Shown here: positions 12,434 to 23,420 of the stretch, one piece after another
Numbering within the stretch: position 1 is the first letter of the stretch
How the letters are laid out: each line of letters starts with the position of its first letter
Assembly: GCA_037957365.1 (NCBI GenBank)
Contig: JARHVA010004253.1
Coordinates: 239,501 to 303,500 of the forward strand
Reading direction: 5' to 3'
DNA: 64,000 nt
DNA from: Torreya grandis
Taxonomy: Eukaryota > Streptophyta > Pinopsida > Cupressales > Taxaceae
Position numbers and translations under genes: made by a program
The notes under the pieces: generated by a model
The model's database searches: none
What the model saw: the letters and a program-made list of their open reading frames with translations, nothing else
What the model was told of the DNA's origin: nothing

Positions 12434-12890
12434 ACCCTATGATATAAATTATTTTTGGGGTCTGATAGATTCATGCAACATAACCACTTGGAAAAGCTAT
12501 TTGACCCAACCATTTGGTATAACTATTTAATATAACCATTCATCCTAGTCATTCAGTAGAGCTATTTGGCCTAATCATTTGGTAGAGATATTCAGCCAAG
12601 CCATTCAACATAGTCATTTGACTAAGCCATTTAAACCAATCATTAAGCTCTGAGAGTCAATAAAGCATGGTGTAAAAATTTGAAACTTGTGTTTACCCTA
12701 TGATATAAATTATTTTTGGGGTCTAACAAAGTCATTTGATATAGCCTCTTAATAGAGCTGCTCAATCTAGCCATTTGATAAATCTGTTCAGCCTAGTCAA
12801 TCAACTAAGCAATTCAACCTAGTCATTAAGATATAGGAAGACATAAAGTATTGTGTAAAAAATTGAAACCTATGTTATAAAAACCCCAAT
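12434..12890 (-). repeat. Tandem duplication, unit about 263 bp, with inner 20 bp repeats
   Basis: The phrase ccctatgatataaattattt plus ttggggtct occurs at 12434 and again at 12697; a shorter relative (gatataaattattttgggg) is at 12279. Each unit ends with a stretch like aa(a/g)ca(t/t)ggtgtaaaaatttgaaac. Inside each unit a loose 18-22 base word (catttggtagagctattcag and variants such as ccattcaacatagtcatttg) repeats many times. It lies in the leader of element A. Confidence 0.75.
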
Positions 12891-13814
12891 TGGGTAAAAA
12901 ACCTAAAAAGCAAAAAAAAATATGGACCTATCGATTCACCAAGGCTGTGAATAAAATTCACCTAAATGAATATATGGGGGTTTTGGATATTGACTCTTAA
13001 AATTTACCTTGGTCTTATCTTTTTTACAACCACTACATCCTTTTCTTGTTCATTGTAGTGTGATGTTCTAGTTACCCTTATGATCTGAGGTAGTATCTTA
13101 CTAACAGAGTTTATTTTATCACTTAAACAAGCATCCTAGTAAGTTAAACTCAATTTGTATACCCCATCATGGAGTGGGGTTGAAATGATTCAAGGATATG
13201 AATTATCAATTTAACACTTCCCTAGAGAAGCCATGAAGAGGTGATGAACTCTTCCTCACAATCCAAAATGCCTGACAATAAAAGATAAGTGAAAAAACTT
13301 TAGGTTCATGTTTGGATCACCCAAAATATATAGATTTGAGGAGGGCCTTAGCAATGTTCTTTTCACACCTTTAGACTAAAGTTATTGAAGCAATGAATGA
13401 GTGCTTTTGATCACTTGATTTCCTTAAAGGGGATGCGGGGAGAGCATACATGCATCAATTTTTTTTCTAAAATAAACAAATTCAAAAAAATAGAAATGAA
13501 AATGAAACTCTTAAGATAATTTATCTAGTGTGAGAGTTAATTTTAATCACCAAAACAAGATGTGTTGTGAATTTTAATCCCCTTGACACTAGTTAAAAAA
13601 ATTGTGAAATAGTTTGAAAACATATAAGGCATGAAAATAAACTAGGTTCATTTTAAACACCAAAGACAAAGTGTGAAATATTTAACCACATCTAAACTTG
13701 GCCTTTTCCACCTTAGGACCTATAATTTTTAGATGGTTTTTGCCTACTTAGAATCCCACTAGTGAATGAGAAAACAATTTTTTTATTTTTCTCTCAAGTT
13801 ATCTATTTTTCTAT
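12891..13814 (-). other. Element A leader, nothing recognised
   Basis: AT-rich leader sequence between two repeat blocks. No convincing coding frame, RNA gene or known element was seen on either strand. Confidence 0.4.
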
Positions 13815-14200
13815 CTTAGAGATCAATGTCGATCTATGTAGGGATTGATATCGGTCTACAAAAATTGATGTTAGTTGATCACATAGGGATCAATATTGGT
13901 CAACATAGATTGATATTAGTTTGTTATAAAACATAATACGTATGTCACAAAAATATTATTAGTGAAATAAACTTAAAATCAACATTTATCATAAGATCCT
14001 GTAGGCAAATGGTCAAATAAACAACATTCAAATCCTCAAACATAGAATTAAAAATAGAAAACTTGATAAAAATTTCATTAATCATGTGTCTAGTATGTTA
14101 TATTATACACATGGGGTTCGATGCCAGTCTTTGGTAGATTGACATTGATTCTAGTAGGATTGACATTAGTTCTATCAGGATTGACATTAGTCTCTATGTA
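13815..14200 (-). repeat. Short degenerate repeats, unit about 22 bp
   Basis: Two clusters (13820-13920 and 14115-14195) of a word like gattgacattagttctatca, with variants gattgatatcggtctaca and gatcaatattggtcaaca. Spacing is about 21-24 bases. Located just downstream of A's primer site on the minus strand, in the leader. Confidence 0.7.
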
Positions 14201-14330
14201 AACTATGTGTCGCTAAAAAAATAGAATATGTGAAAAATGAAGTTAAAATTTAAATTTTGAAGATTATCAATCATTCATTATAAAAATTAGGAGCTACATA
14301 TTAATCTATTTGGTTATATAGGATGATTGA

Positions 14331-14350
14331 GGTCTCATCAGACATGCCAT
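14331..14350 (-). other. Element A primer binding site (not tRNA-iMet)
   Basis: The minus strand reads ATGGCATGTCTGATGAGACC directly after the 5' LTR. Element A' has the equivalent ATGACACATTTGATGGGACT at 61183-61202, 14 of 20 bases identical. The TGGC...GATGGGGAC-like form resembles primer sites of Tat/Ogre elements; the exact tRNA was not determined. Confidence 0.55.
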
Positions 14351-14353
14351 TTA

Positions 14354-15386
14354 TGATCATATGAATCCAAGAAGGGAGGTTAGTATAGTGTTAGTTCAAA
14401 CAAATGAAAACTCAAATAAACACACTAACACTTACACTCCTAGCCTAGATCTTAGAGGGGATCTTAGTAATAAAATATAAGTGAAATCACAACCAAAACA
14501 TAAAAGACACAAATATTTTACCTTCCTTGGGAGATCCAAAAACTTTATTGAGTGGCTTGCTCGGCTTGTGTTTCAAGAAGTCTTTGGAAAATGAAGCTTG
14601 TTGTCTCCTCTCCTTGGCACCATGGCTTTGATTTTGGCTTGTGATTGTTTTGGCCTAGGATTTTAGAATTATAACATTATTTCAAAGTTTTACTCTTTCC
14701 AAATTTGCATTATAACTTTAGCTTATGAGAACTTAGAAATGAAAAAGGCATGACATTATATTTATAGTCTAAGGAATTAACTCTCACCCAAGGTGAGTTA
14801 GGGTTGAGTTAAGGTTTGGAATGGGTTCAAATTAAACCTAGGTGAGTTAAATATAACCCCAATAGAGTTAATAGTTGTCAAGTAATTATTATTTGTAATT
14901 ATTAGGCATGGATGTTAAAATTAAATATTTTAGGATAGTTTTAAAGAGCTTGACAAATCATAAAGGCAATGATGAAAGCCTAAGATATTTAAAATTTTTG
15001 AATTTCCTTTTTATATATTCATTAATTTAAAATGGATAATTTAAATAGGAATTTAATATTGTTTAGTTTTTTAATTAATTTTGATTAGCCTTTTATCTCT
15101 TTCAAGATTTAATGTAAGTGTACAATTTCCCCACTTAATAGGTCCATAGGCCAAATTGACAGTTGTGATGCCATAAGGTGATTAGGGATGAATCCCTAAG
15201 AGGTTGTTATTTTATACAATAGAATACCCAAATTAGATATGTCTCAACATGATTTTTAGCATTGATGAATGATGCACAAGCAAATTTGGGACTTTCAATG
15301 ATTCTTAGGCTTGATTTACAATGGTTGGTAGGAATCAATCTGAAATCCAATTGAAGGCTAATTGTGTCCAATTTTAGGTGTCTACA
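14354..15386 (-). repeat. Element A 5' LTR
   Basis: On the minus strand it starts TGTAGACACC at 15386 and ends near ATCA at 14354, about 1.03 kb. It aligns along its length with 60211-61180 (+) and over its start with 615-1 (minus). Shared marks are the start, the region gggtgag...ttaa, the stretch gatctcccaaggaaggta (gatctctaaggaaggtag in A') and gtgtttatttga. A TATA box lies at 14766-14753. Confidence 0.85.
14753..14766 (-). promoter_or_regulatory. TATA box of element A 5' LTR
   Basis: The minus strand reads CTATAAATATAATG about 620 bases into the LTR, a suitable place for the U3 promoter. The A' copy (ctaaaaatataacg, about 60781) has decayed. Confidence 0.5.
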
Positions 15387-16200
15387 CTTGTTTAAAATGC
15401 ATGGTTATGTTTTCCATTTTTTTATAGCCCTTTTGCCTTAGAACATTTGAGTTTTTTTACATTAAATTTGAAACTCAATCTTTTGAAATGCAAATCCTGA
15501 ACTAATCAAGTTTACACCAAAGCACCATCTAATTTGGGATTAGGTTGTTTAACTTTTGTGTTTTGGATTTTGTTACTTGGGTTTATTTCCTATTTGATCT
15601 AAAATACCATTTACCTATACCTATTAATTTTTTTTATCTTGTGCCTTATTTGAGCATCTTTTTAGCCAAGTTGTTTCAACATGCCTTATTTGAAATTTGT
15701 TGTGCTAAGTTTGAAAATGATCTAGTTCCAATATTCAAATAGTATCTTAGGAGTCAATTATCAAGTCTTAGGGATACACTTATAGAGTTTCATCCAAACC
15801 AAATACATTTTCAAGTTCTTGTTTGAGTTCTTTATTTTTGAGTCTAGCCTTGTTTTTCATGTAAAATAATTATAACTACCTCTGGGAAAATCATTTTATC
15901 CTTTGATCATATTTAACAATTATTATACCTTGTATAGATAAGTTTATCATTAATTATAACCACCTTTTCTATAATCATTACCTTAGTCATAAATGAGTTT
16001 TTAAATCTTATGTTACCTTTATCACTGATTATAACCACCTTTGGGTAAATCAATATCATTTGTTAGATTGGTTTTGAGTTTGATTTGTTATACCTTTGCC
16101 TAGTTTAGTCATCTTAAGCCTTGGTCCTATTTTATAGAGATAAACTTTATTTCTTTTTAGACATCATTTGTTTTTTTTTCCTTTGGACCCTTTATTTTTC
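15387..16200 (+). other. Element D leader
   Basis: T-rich leader. It shares its style of wording (gtgccttat, ttgaaatttg, gagtctagcc) with the A and A' leaders without clear alignment. Bases 15860-16060 hold copies of the TATAACCACC motif (near 15868, 15950 and 16027). No coding frame is convincing; an open frame at 15545-15742 resembles nothing known. Confidence 0.5.
15860..16060 (+). repeat. Recurrent TATAACCACC-type motif, copies in D leader
   Basis: Three copies about 80 bases apart: attataactacctctgggaa (15868), attataaccaccttttctat (about 15953) and tataaccacctttgggtaaa (16030). The last matches the copies in element A on the minus strand (932-970, 9941-9975). Two looser copies occur in D's 3' region (30811 and 30872). 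Confidence 0.6.
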
Positions 16201-19200
16201 ATGAGCCTAGCTATCGATATGAGCATGCCTCGTTAAACATGTAGTAGGACCATATATAATCTAGGCTATGAGGAATTTGTGACCATGACCCTTATGTTAA
16301 AGATTTATATGATAATATATTTTTTGAGATGAATCCCTATCCATATTATAATACTCCATATGTTGAACAAAGCCATGACCCATTAGCATAGTATTTGGTT
16401 ATTTTACCTCCTTATTCGGGCCAAGAACTAGAGAAAATGACACAATACCTTGCTCAAACAATACCTAACATTGAATAAAAACAATAATAATATCATAATA
16501 TGTTACAACACTAATGCAAATAAGCTAAGGTTTGTACTTTTTTATTGTCATTTTTTAGAGAATAAAGATAGAGTTCTTGTCAGACCCATCAAAGTAGGAG
16601 TCAAATCTCCACCAAACTTCCCACATGAAATTTTGAGTAGTTTGAATATAAATCCTAGTAATGTGCCTCAAATACAATAGCTCAAATAGGAATAAACTAG
16701 TTATAGTCATTTTTTAGTCCAAAAGCCATAGAAAAACCAAAGTATGATTACAAAAGAGAAAGGCCCTATGGATGAACAAATAGAATAAGTACAAAATGTG
16801 TACCAAAATTATCTTAGCCTAGTTGATAATCTTAATGCAATGTTTGCTTTTAACATGCCATTTATTGAGATAGATCCATCAACAAGAGAAAAATAGATTC
16901 TTCAGGCTATTCAAGCCAAAACATAGACCTATTTAGCTAAAGCACACTAGTTGGTGACACGTATATTATCTATATTTCAACTAAAGATACTAACACTCAA
17001 ATGGAATAACTCACTCAAAACATTATAAATAAAATTTAAGTGCAGTCCAATTTAAACCAAAGTGGGTCTAATTTACCATCAATCAATACACAACATATTC
17101 TTCTAAACAATTCCATGAGTGGATTGCAATAATAATAAATAGGTACACTTATTTCCCAAAATAAACAAATAAATAATATCCACTCCTCAATAAGTCACTT
17201 ACTTGATTGTACAATAGGGGGAAACAAAAAACAATAGACTGACTTACCACATTAATAAGTGCAGAACACTACGCCACCTCATTAGGGGGTAAAAAATGTT
17301 CTACCATAATAAGCATAGACCAATGTACCTCAATAGTCACAAACATTTCATAAATAATAATGTGTTTCTATTAATTAAAAAGTATCAGTTGGTAAACAAA
17401 AATATATGAAAAACCTCCAATAATTGCCTATATAACAATAGGTGTTCAATCAATAATAAGGTTCTTACATAAAATAGGTACCAAGTTCTAGGAAATAATT
17501 ACAACAAAGATCCTACTACCAACACCTTAAATAATAATGATCTAGTCAATAATGTGTTCCCTATATATGTTAAGGTTCAGCAAGTAGGTAAATAGTTCCC
17601 TCCTAAACCCAAAAATACCAACACATCCCATAGAGACAAATTCCATAACCATATCCCCAATTCACTAGCCAGGGTTATGTATCCAATCCAAACTATAATA
17701 TGTTTTAACAAAAATTTATTTTGTATCCAATGTATAATCTCAATGCTTAGATATGCATACCTGATCATCCAACTAATCGAACCAACATCCAATAATATGC
17801 CTACCCAAATGAAAGTAATCCACATTTGACCCCACAACCTCCATATCAATAAGGCACTCCTTTTGATTTCCTTGCGCAAGAGTTGAAACAAATGAAGTAT
17901 GTAATTCAAGCTATACAGATTAGAAAACAAACAAATAAATTCAAACTAGATGAATTATACTTTTATCGATTTAACATGGAGTATCTACAAATACCATTTA
18001 TGTCAGGTTATGAGCCACATTAATTTTACAAATACAAAGGCAAAGGCAACCTCAAAGAACATCTAAAATAATTATTTATTGCATGTTATCTAGTGGCATA
18101 TAGTGATACATACTTGATTTTACTCTTTCTAAGGAGTCTAGATGGATAAGCCTTAGAATGGCTATTGAAATTACCAAATAATTATGTACTTGACTTTGAT
18201 GATCTTTCACAGAAATTCATACAACAATTTTTTTTATATAATCTCAAGCATGAAATTACCTTTTTTGATTTAGGCCAAGATAAACAATAGACCAATGAAA
18301 GCTTTGTTATATACTTGTAATGCTAGAGATCACTAGAAAGCTGATTTACTCACAATCTACTAGATAAATAGTTGGCCAAAATATTTACTAAGAGATTACA
18401 TAGAAATATATCTTACCATATCAAGTTGTAGTGTGCTCATATGTTTAAAGATGTTATATGTAGAGAAATATAGATTGAAAAATCTCTTATCAACAAAGGG
18501 ATAATCAAGTTATCCTCTTCTAATTAGACTTAGAATCAACATCAAGGATAGAAAAACCAAAACCAAGAACAAAACCATAATCAAAAATCAACTCAAATAC
18601 TAGATTTAACATCACCTCAAACCAACAAAAATGATAGACCAAAACCCTAAAAGATCAATAAAAATTTTGATGGCAAAGGAGTCACTAAATCATGCCATGT
18701 TTGGATGGTGTAAACAATAGATGTCCATTTACATCCACTCAATAACTACCTCCTACATACATTTAACCAAGACCTCCACAAAAACAACCATCAAAAAATC
18801 ACAACCAATTATAATCCAATCCTCCAAGGAGAAGACCACCCATTACCAAACAATTTAGTGACATTAGTGAGCTTATTAAATTTGTGTTCAAAAAATTGGT
18901 TCAAGTAAATATGACCAATTTTCCAATACATAAGTTGTTTTCTAAAGGCACTACTTTTCTATATTGGTGCAAATAACATGAATTTTGTGATTACCATTAT
19001 GTCAGATTACATTCCATAAGATGGTGTATCAAACTCTGACATTTAATTGAGAATATGCTAGAAAATGGAGAGATAGACAGAGACACCCATGCTCCTACAA
19101 CCAATATTAACTTGCATATCTACTATAATCCATTTCCCCAACATAACAATAATAATAACCACCATCATTAATAACAACAACAATAATAGATAACTCCACT

Positions 19201-19320
19201 AGAAAATCAACAACAACAATAATGTCAGCCACAACAACAATAATAAAATGGTTAAAACCAAGGACAAACCAACTAAACCAACCAAGGATGTCATCATGTT
19301 ATTGCATATACTTATAACAA
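16200..19320 (+). pseudogene. gag: Tat gag remnant (element D)
   Basis: This would have encoded the capsid-like polyprotein that packages the element's RNA. The best-preserved part is 17990-18480, a single frame with a few stops. It contains FYKYKGKGNLKEHLK, then FLRSLDG-x-ALEWLLKLPNNY and KFIQQFFLYNLKHEITFF, the order seen in plant Ty3/gypsy gag cores. A zinc-knuckle-like stretch follows at about 18980-19075 (CDYHYVRLHSIRWC, then HLIENMLENGEI), the Tat type with a histidine at the third metal position; the second one is damaged. The N-terminal part (16330-17570) is Asn/Gln-rich and broken. Bases 19140-19260 are CAA/AAT low complexity, likely a former Gln/Asn linker. Confidence 0.8.
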
Positions 19321-19899
19321 TGTTATGGGACATGTTTCAAGTGTTCATTTTGCCATTATAACCATTAATCCCTAACCAACTACCAATACACCTAAACCAT
19401 CACCCAATAATGCCTATCAATCAAGAAACACTTACCAACCTCCCTATGCTGGTTATTTTTCTACAAATGTGTTGAAAATAAAGCTCCATACCATCTAAGA
19501 AATATCATTCTAAGACTCATTACCTACCCATCCAAATACCAAGGCCAAGAACCAAATGAAAATTACACAATCACAACTAAACATGCTAGGGTCATTATCA
19601 AATTACCATAACCAAATACTAAAAATGATCACATTCAACATTTCATGCCTATCAAAAATAAACCAAATAAAAAAACTAAGGGGAATACCTATGATATTTT
19701 TGAACAACTAAAGAATACACCTACACATATATCCATTATGGATTTACTAGTACATTTACCATTTATAAAGACATCTTGAACGAGTACTTGAGCTAGTCCC
19801 TCGTGCCAGCTACTATCACTCCACACAAATAACCACAATAGGAAATTTGGTCCCTATCTAATCCCTTACCTTTGACCAAATTTATAGTTTATATAGGCC

Positions 19900-20290
19900 C
19901 TCTACATAATAACTTTCTTTCCATTGATATTGGTATAATGAAGCATAGAGTTAAATGTGTCTTTGTAGATAATGGTTCGGGCCTCAACATTGTGTATCTA
20001 AAGTTGGTCAAATATCTTGGATATACATCAATCGACTAGTAGCTAGATACCATATTTATCAAGGCATATGATAATGAATAATGGGAATCTTAATGTAACA
20101 TTAGCTTATATGTGTTCATTGGGTCTTTGACCCATGACCCATTATGCCATGTTTTAGACCTAGAGCTATCTTATAATCTATTATTGCATTGACCCTAGAT
20201 CCATGAAATCAAGGCCATACCTTCTACATTACATAAATATATAAAATTTCCACATTCAAGAATAGAAGTGAATATACCAAATGATCTTCA
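19900..20290 (+). pseudogene. pro: Aspartic protease remnant (element D)
   Basis: The retropepsin cleaves the gag-pol polyprotein. The frame reads CVFVDNGSGLNIVYLK near 19955, carrying the D-N-G-S active-site form typical of Tat proteases rather than D-S/T-G. Downstream are LSYNLLL and IHEIKAIPSTLHKYIKFPH (to about 20262), the usual flap and C-terminal end. Stops interrupt the middle. The catalytic Asp is still present. The linker to reverse transcriptase follows. Confidence 0.82.
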
Positions 20291-21772
20291 ACCATATCAG
20301 TAGTGTAAATGTCTTGAGGCCAAGCATAAAAACTACAATTATCAATTTTTCATTAATCATATGACCAAATTAGATGAAGAAAGAGTCCAAAAAGGAAAAT
20401 CCATTAAATCAAGCCTAAAAGATAACTAAATTAACCCAAACAACTTAGCCTCTAATTCATCGATGCCTCCATGAGTATTTTCTAACCAATTATATATAAC
20501 TAACAAAGGTCTCAAAGAACACAATACCCATAATGCATTCCATATTACAAATTTTCCTAAAACTCCAATAGCTTATTCAAGACCTAAGGCCAAAAGTACT
20601 TGCATGGAGTGGAAAACCAAAGGAAAATATCATCTTAATAATCCTATTATTTTCAAATTGACCTCTAGCCTAGAATATGACCCCTTCATAGAAGATGATT
20701 CATTGCTTTACACAGTTGAGTTAGCGACTATTACCAAAACACAAAATATTGTATTCCTAACTAGATTATAGATCACCTAAATTATGAAGGAAAAGTCTTA
20801 GGGATACATCAAAAAGGCATGATCAAACCAATACCAATGACCAAGTACAAGGGAACCTATGATATTGAATTTAAAATGCATGGGGTGACTTTGCATACCT
20901 TATTCATGTTCTAACACTAATGACTAGTGATGAAGATGTTGACAACGATGTAGGGTTTGAATATAACATCTACAATGACCTTGCCACTAAAAAATTATTT
21001 AAATCCAATGACATTTATACCATTAACCCTATTTATCAACCTTTTCATTTAACCCTTTACCATCCATAACTAATAGACTGGGACCAACAAGAGTTAATAA
21101 TGCCATTAGATGAATTTGAAAATGATGAAACCATATACAAATTTTTGGGATTAAGGAGTTACATTCCTCTTGGAGACCATAAATAAGGATTTTCTATTAG
21201 ATTGGATCTTTTTACCTATTTTGAAGAGTGGGTGAATTTCCTTAGACAAAAACAAAAATAAAATCAAACTTTGAGGTTTGAAAATGAAAACCTCTATGAG
21301 CTACTTTTTAACCAAGAAAAAAGAAAAGAGAAAAGCAAGTCTCTTGGTGATAATGGTTTTTGATGCCATTATATGGGGATATTCACCCCTCTTCCTATGA
21401 AACATAAGATACCTATAACCAAAACCTATTTATGGATCATATATCAATATTAAGGATTGGCAATATTTTTCATAGATTGTTCAAGAGTGCCTCAAGGTAT
21501 TTGTTTCATGGCCTTTACTATCTTTATGAGATTCTACTTCATCCTACTTGGGAGAAATAAATGAGATAGTCCATTTGGAGGACTTCACCATTTCCAATTA
21601 GTTTAACTCCTTACCAAATATTTTAGATGATGGTTCTACACTTCTTGTGGAGGATACATTAGAGGTGAACATTGGGAATCTAAAGGACCCAAAATGGATT
21701 AAACTATGCATTTCCCTCACTAAGGAGGAATGTGAGGTTTTTACAGCCCTTTTCAAGTAATTTTTTGATATA
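20290..21772 (+). pseudogene. Protease-RT linker of element D pol
   Basis: Fairly open stretch between protease and reverse transcriptase. Bases 20935-21360 keep long runs of coherent protein, including DEDVDNDVGFEYN, FEEWVNFLRQKQK and ENENLYELLFNQEKRKEKSK. Bases 21640-21772 give LEVNIGNLKDPKWIKLC and SLTKEECEVFTALFK, the segment that precedes reverse transcriptase in Tat pol. The frame is cut in mid-codon context at 21772 by element E and resumes at 27334 (FAWAYLEM), which proves a nested insertion. Confidence 0.78.
21768..21772 (+). repeat. Target-site duplication of element E, left copy
   Basis: ATATA here and at 27329-27333, a perfect 5 bp duplication. Removing E and one copy restores D's pol reading across the junction. 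Confidence 0.92.
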
Positions 21773-22120
21773 TGTTTTGCCATTAACATTTGGCATGTCT
21801 TGGGATATGTGTGGCTGACTTGTGGTTTACATACTTCTTTTTATATTCTTGTTACATCTCTCTATGTTCTTAGTTAGGTCAGCCTATGGAATAACCATGG
21901 CTAAGTAGACTATATATAGGAAGTATTAGTTGGTCTTTGATCATCATGTTAAGTATTCTACTATTAGTTCATTATTGTGGAGGATTCCCCCTCAAAGTGG
22001 CTTTGCTATATTATCCAATATTTTATTCTACTATCAATTATTGCTATGTGATTTCTCATATTTACTTATTATGTGTGATATAAAATCATTCTATGCAAAC
22101 ATATAATTAATTTCATTACA
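21773..22120 (+). repeat. Element E 5' LTR
   Basis: Starts TGTTTTGCCATTAAC and ends TTTCATTACA. Matches 26980-27328. A TATA box is at 21911-21920. Confidence 0.96.
21911..21920 (+). promoter_or_regulatory. TATA box of element E 5' LTR
   Basis: TATATATAGG within gactatatataggaagta; the 3' LTR has TATATACAGG at the same place (from 27118). Likely the U3 promoter. Confidence 0.6.
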
Positions 22121-22122
22121 AG

Positions 22123-22134
22123 TGGTATCAGAGC
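22123..22134 (+). other. Element E primer binding site (tRNA-iMet)
   Basis: TGGTATCAGAGC two bases after the LTR end, a perfect plant initiator-tRNA primer site. Confidence 0.95.
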
Positions 22135-22328
22135 TTCAATTTGGACAAGCTTTTTGGGGTGTTATTTTTTTAGATTAGGTGAGGTGCAATTTCTTGGAGG
22201 GGAAGGAGCCAAAAAATATAACTTGTAATACGAGAAGAATTAATTTTTTTTGTTAGTGCAGTATTGTTCAAAATGCTTTTTTTTTAAACATATAACTAAA
22301 AAAAAGTTTTAAATTTTTTTTTCACCTT

Positions 22329-22500
22329 GTACATTTTTAGTCATTGGATTTGTCTCAATGAAATGATCGCAATGGTATATTCCACTGGTACACTTTTTTA
22401 TGCCAAAACTATTTAACCTAGTACATAAAGGTAGTTATTGGATTTGTCTTGGTGAGGTGATCATAATGGTACCATCCCCTGGTACACTTTTTAAGGTCAA
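22329..22500 (+). repeat. 92 bp tandem duplication in element E leader
   Basis: The block starting gtacatttttagtcattggat (22329) repeats at 22421 as gtacataaaggtagttattg. Both contain ggatttgtct, gatgatc/ggtgatc, aatggta and ctggtacactttt. Two diverged copies lie between primer site and gag. Confidence 0.82.
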
Positions 22501-22587
22501 AAAACCTCCTAGGGTTTCTATATAGCTAGTCTTTCTACACGAGGATGAAAAGGTGGGCAATAAACTCTTAAGGCTCCTATCGGTGAC

Positions 22588-23420
22588 ATGGAATCTATAA
22601 CTTTAGATCTATTGATTTCTCAACTTTAGGCTGACATAAAAGGATTGGTTTGGAAAGATGACTTTATTTAAATTCAAAATAATGTTTTAGGGATGCATGG
22701 ATAGATTAATGGGATTCACAATAACTTGAATCAGATCATTACTTCATTAGCTACTCTTTCATCTCAGTTATAGTCAAACACCCCTCCACTTCAGCATTTG
22801 GGTCCTCCTCCTCTCAACACTAACAACTTCAATTATGGTATGAAACTGATGTTGCCCAAAGTGGACATGCGTAAGTCTGATGTTAAGGATCCTCTCACTT
22901 GTATTACCCAACTTGAGAATTTATTTGATCTACATCAAACACCTAGTTTTCAAAAGGTGATTATGGCATCTCTATATCTAGAACCTAAGTAATTCATTTA
23001 GTATTGTTAGTTATGTGCTCAAAATAAAAATAATGGTAATCCTATTACATGGTATATTTTCACTAATGATTTATTGGGTAATTTTTAGAATAATGTATCT
23101 GATAACTACTTCATCTAGTTAGCTAAAATATGGCAAATGGTAACTATGAAGGATTATATTCATCAATTTCATAATCTATCCTTACAAGTGGAATACATCA
23201 CTAAGGAAATTTTAATTGATTTGGTTTTTAGTGGTCTCAAATATAACATCAAATTAGAGGTTCAAATTTTTAACCTAACATCTATATCAAAATATATCCC
23301 ATAGGCATGCATATTAGAGGAAAAAGAGATGGTCAAATAAAAAACCTTCACTACTAGTCATGATCACACCTTTCCATCACCATCATATCCTCAACCCACT
23401 AGAATAACACCTCAAAAAAT
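22588..23420 (+). pseudogene. gag: Chromovirus gag remnant (element E)
   Basis: The capsid-like protein. The frame starts at ATG 22588 and stays the same through protease, as in chromoviruses with one gag-pol frame. Recognisable parts are LPKVDMRKSDVKDPLTCITQ (22857 on), ITWYIFTNDLL, DYIHQFHNLSLQVEYITKE and LVFSGLKYNIKLEV, in the gag core order. In-frame stops occur at several places where Gln or Trp would be usual. I cannot find a zinc knuckle; the stretch near 23440 (LCYGYDIKW) may be its remains. Confidence 0.85.

Larger units (their letters stand above)
1..15386 (-). mobile_element. Element A: LTR retrotransposon without visible pol (left end cut)
   Basis: The element reads on the minus strand, from its 5' LTR (15386 to 14354) to a partial 3' LTR that starts at 615 and leaves the window. 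The two LTRs are clearly homologous to each other and to a third copy at 60211 (element A'). Element F (2774-8599) is nested inside; without it the visible A sequence is about 9.5 kb. I see no protease, reverse transcriptase, RNase H or integrase on either strand of A. It holds tandem arrays and a degenerate repeat-bearing protein remnant. The primer site and LTR layout resemble Tat/Ogre elements, so A may be a non-autonomous relative; this is inference. Confidence 0.72.

Noticed and set aside
12291..12530. Open frames with long YI repeats on both strands
   Set aside because: Translation of the (AT)36 microsatellite; the same artefact occurs at 59949-60262.
17577..17930. 117-codon minus-strand frame, Trp- and Leu-rich
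   Set aside because: Antisense shadow of D's gag N-terminal region.
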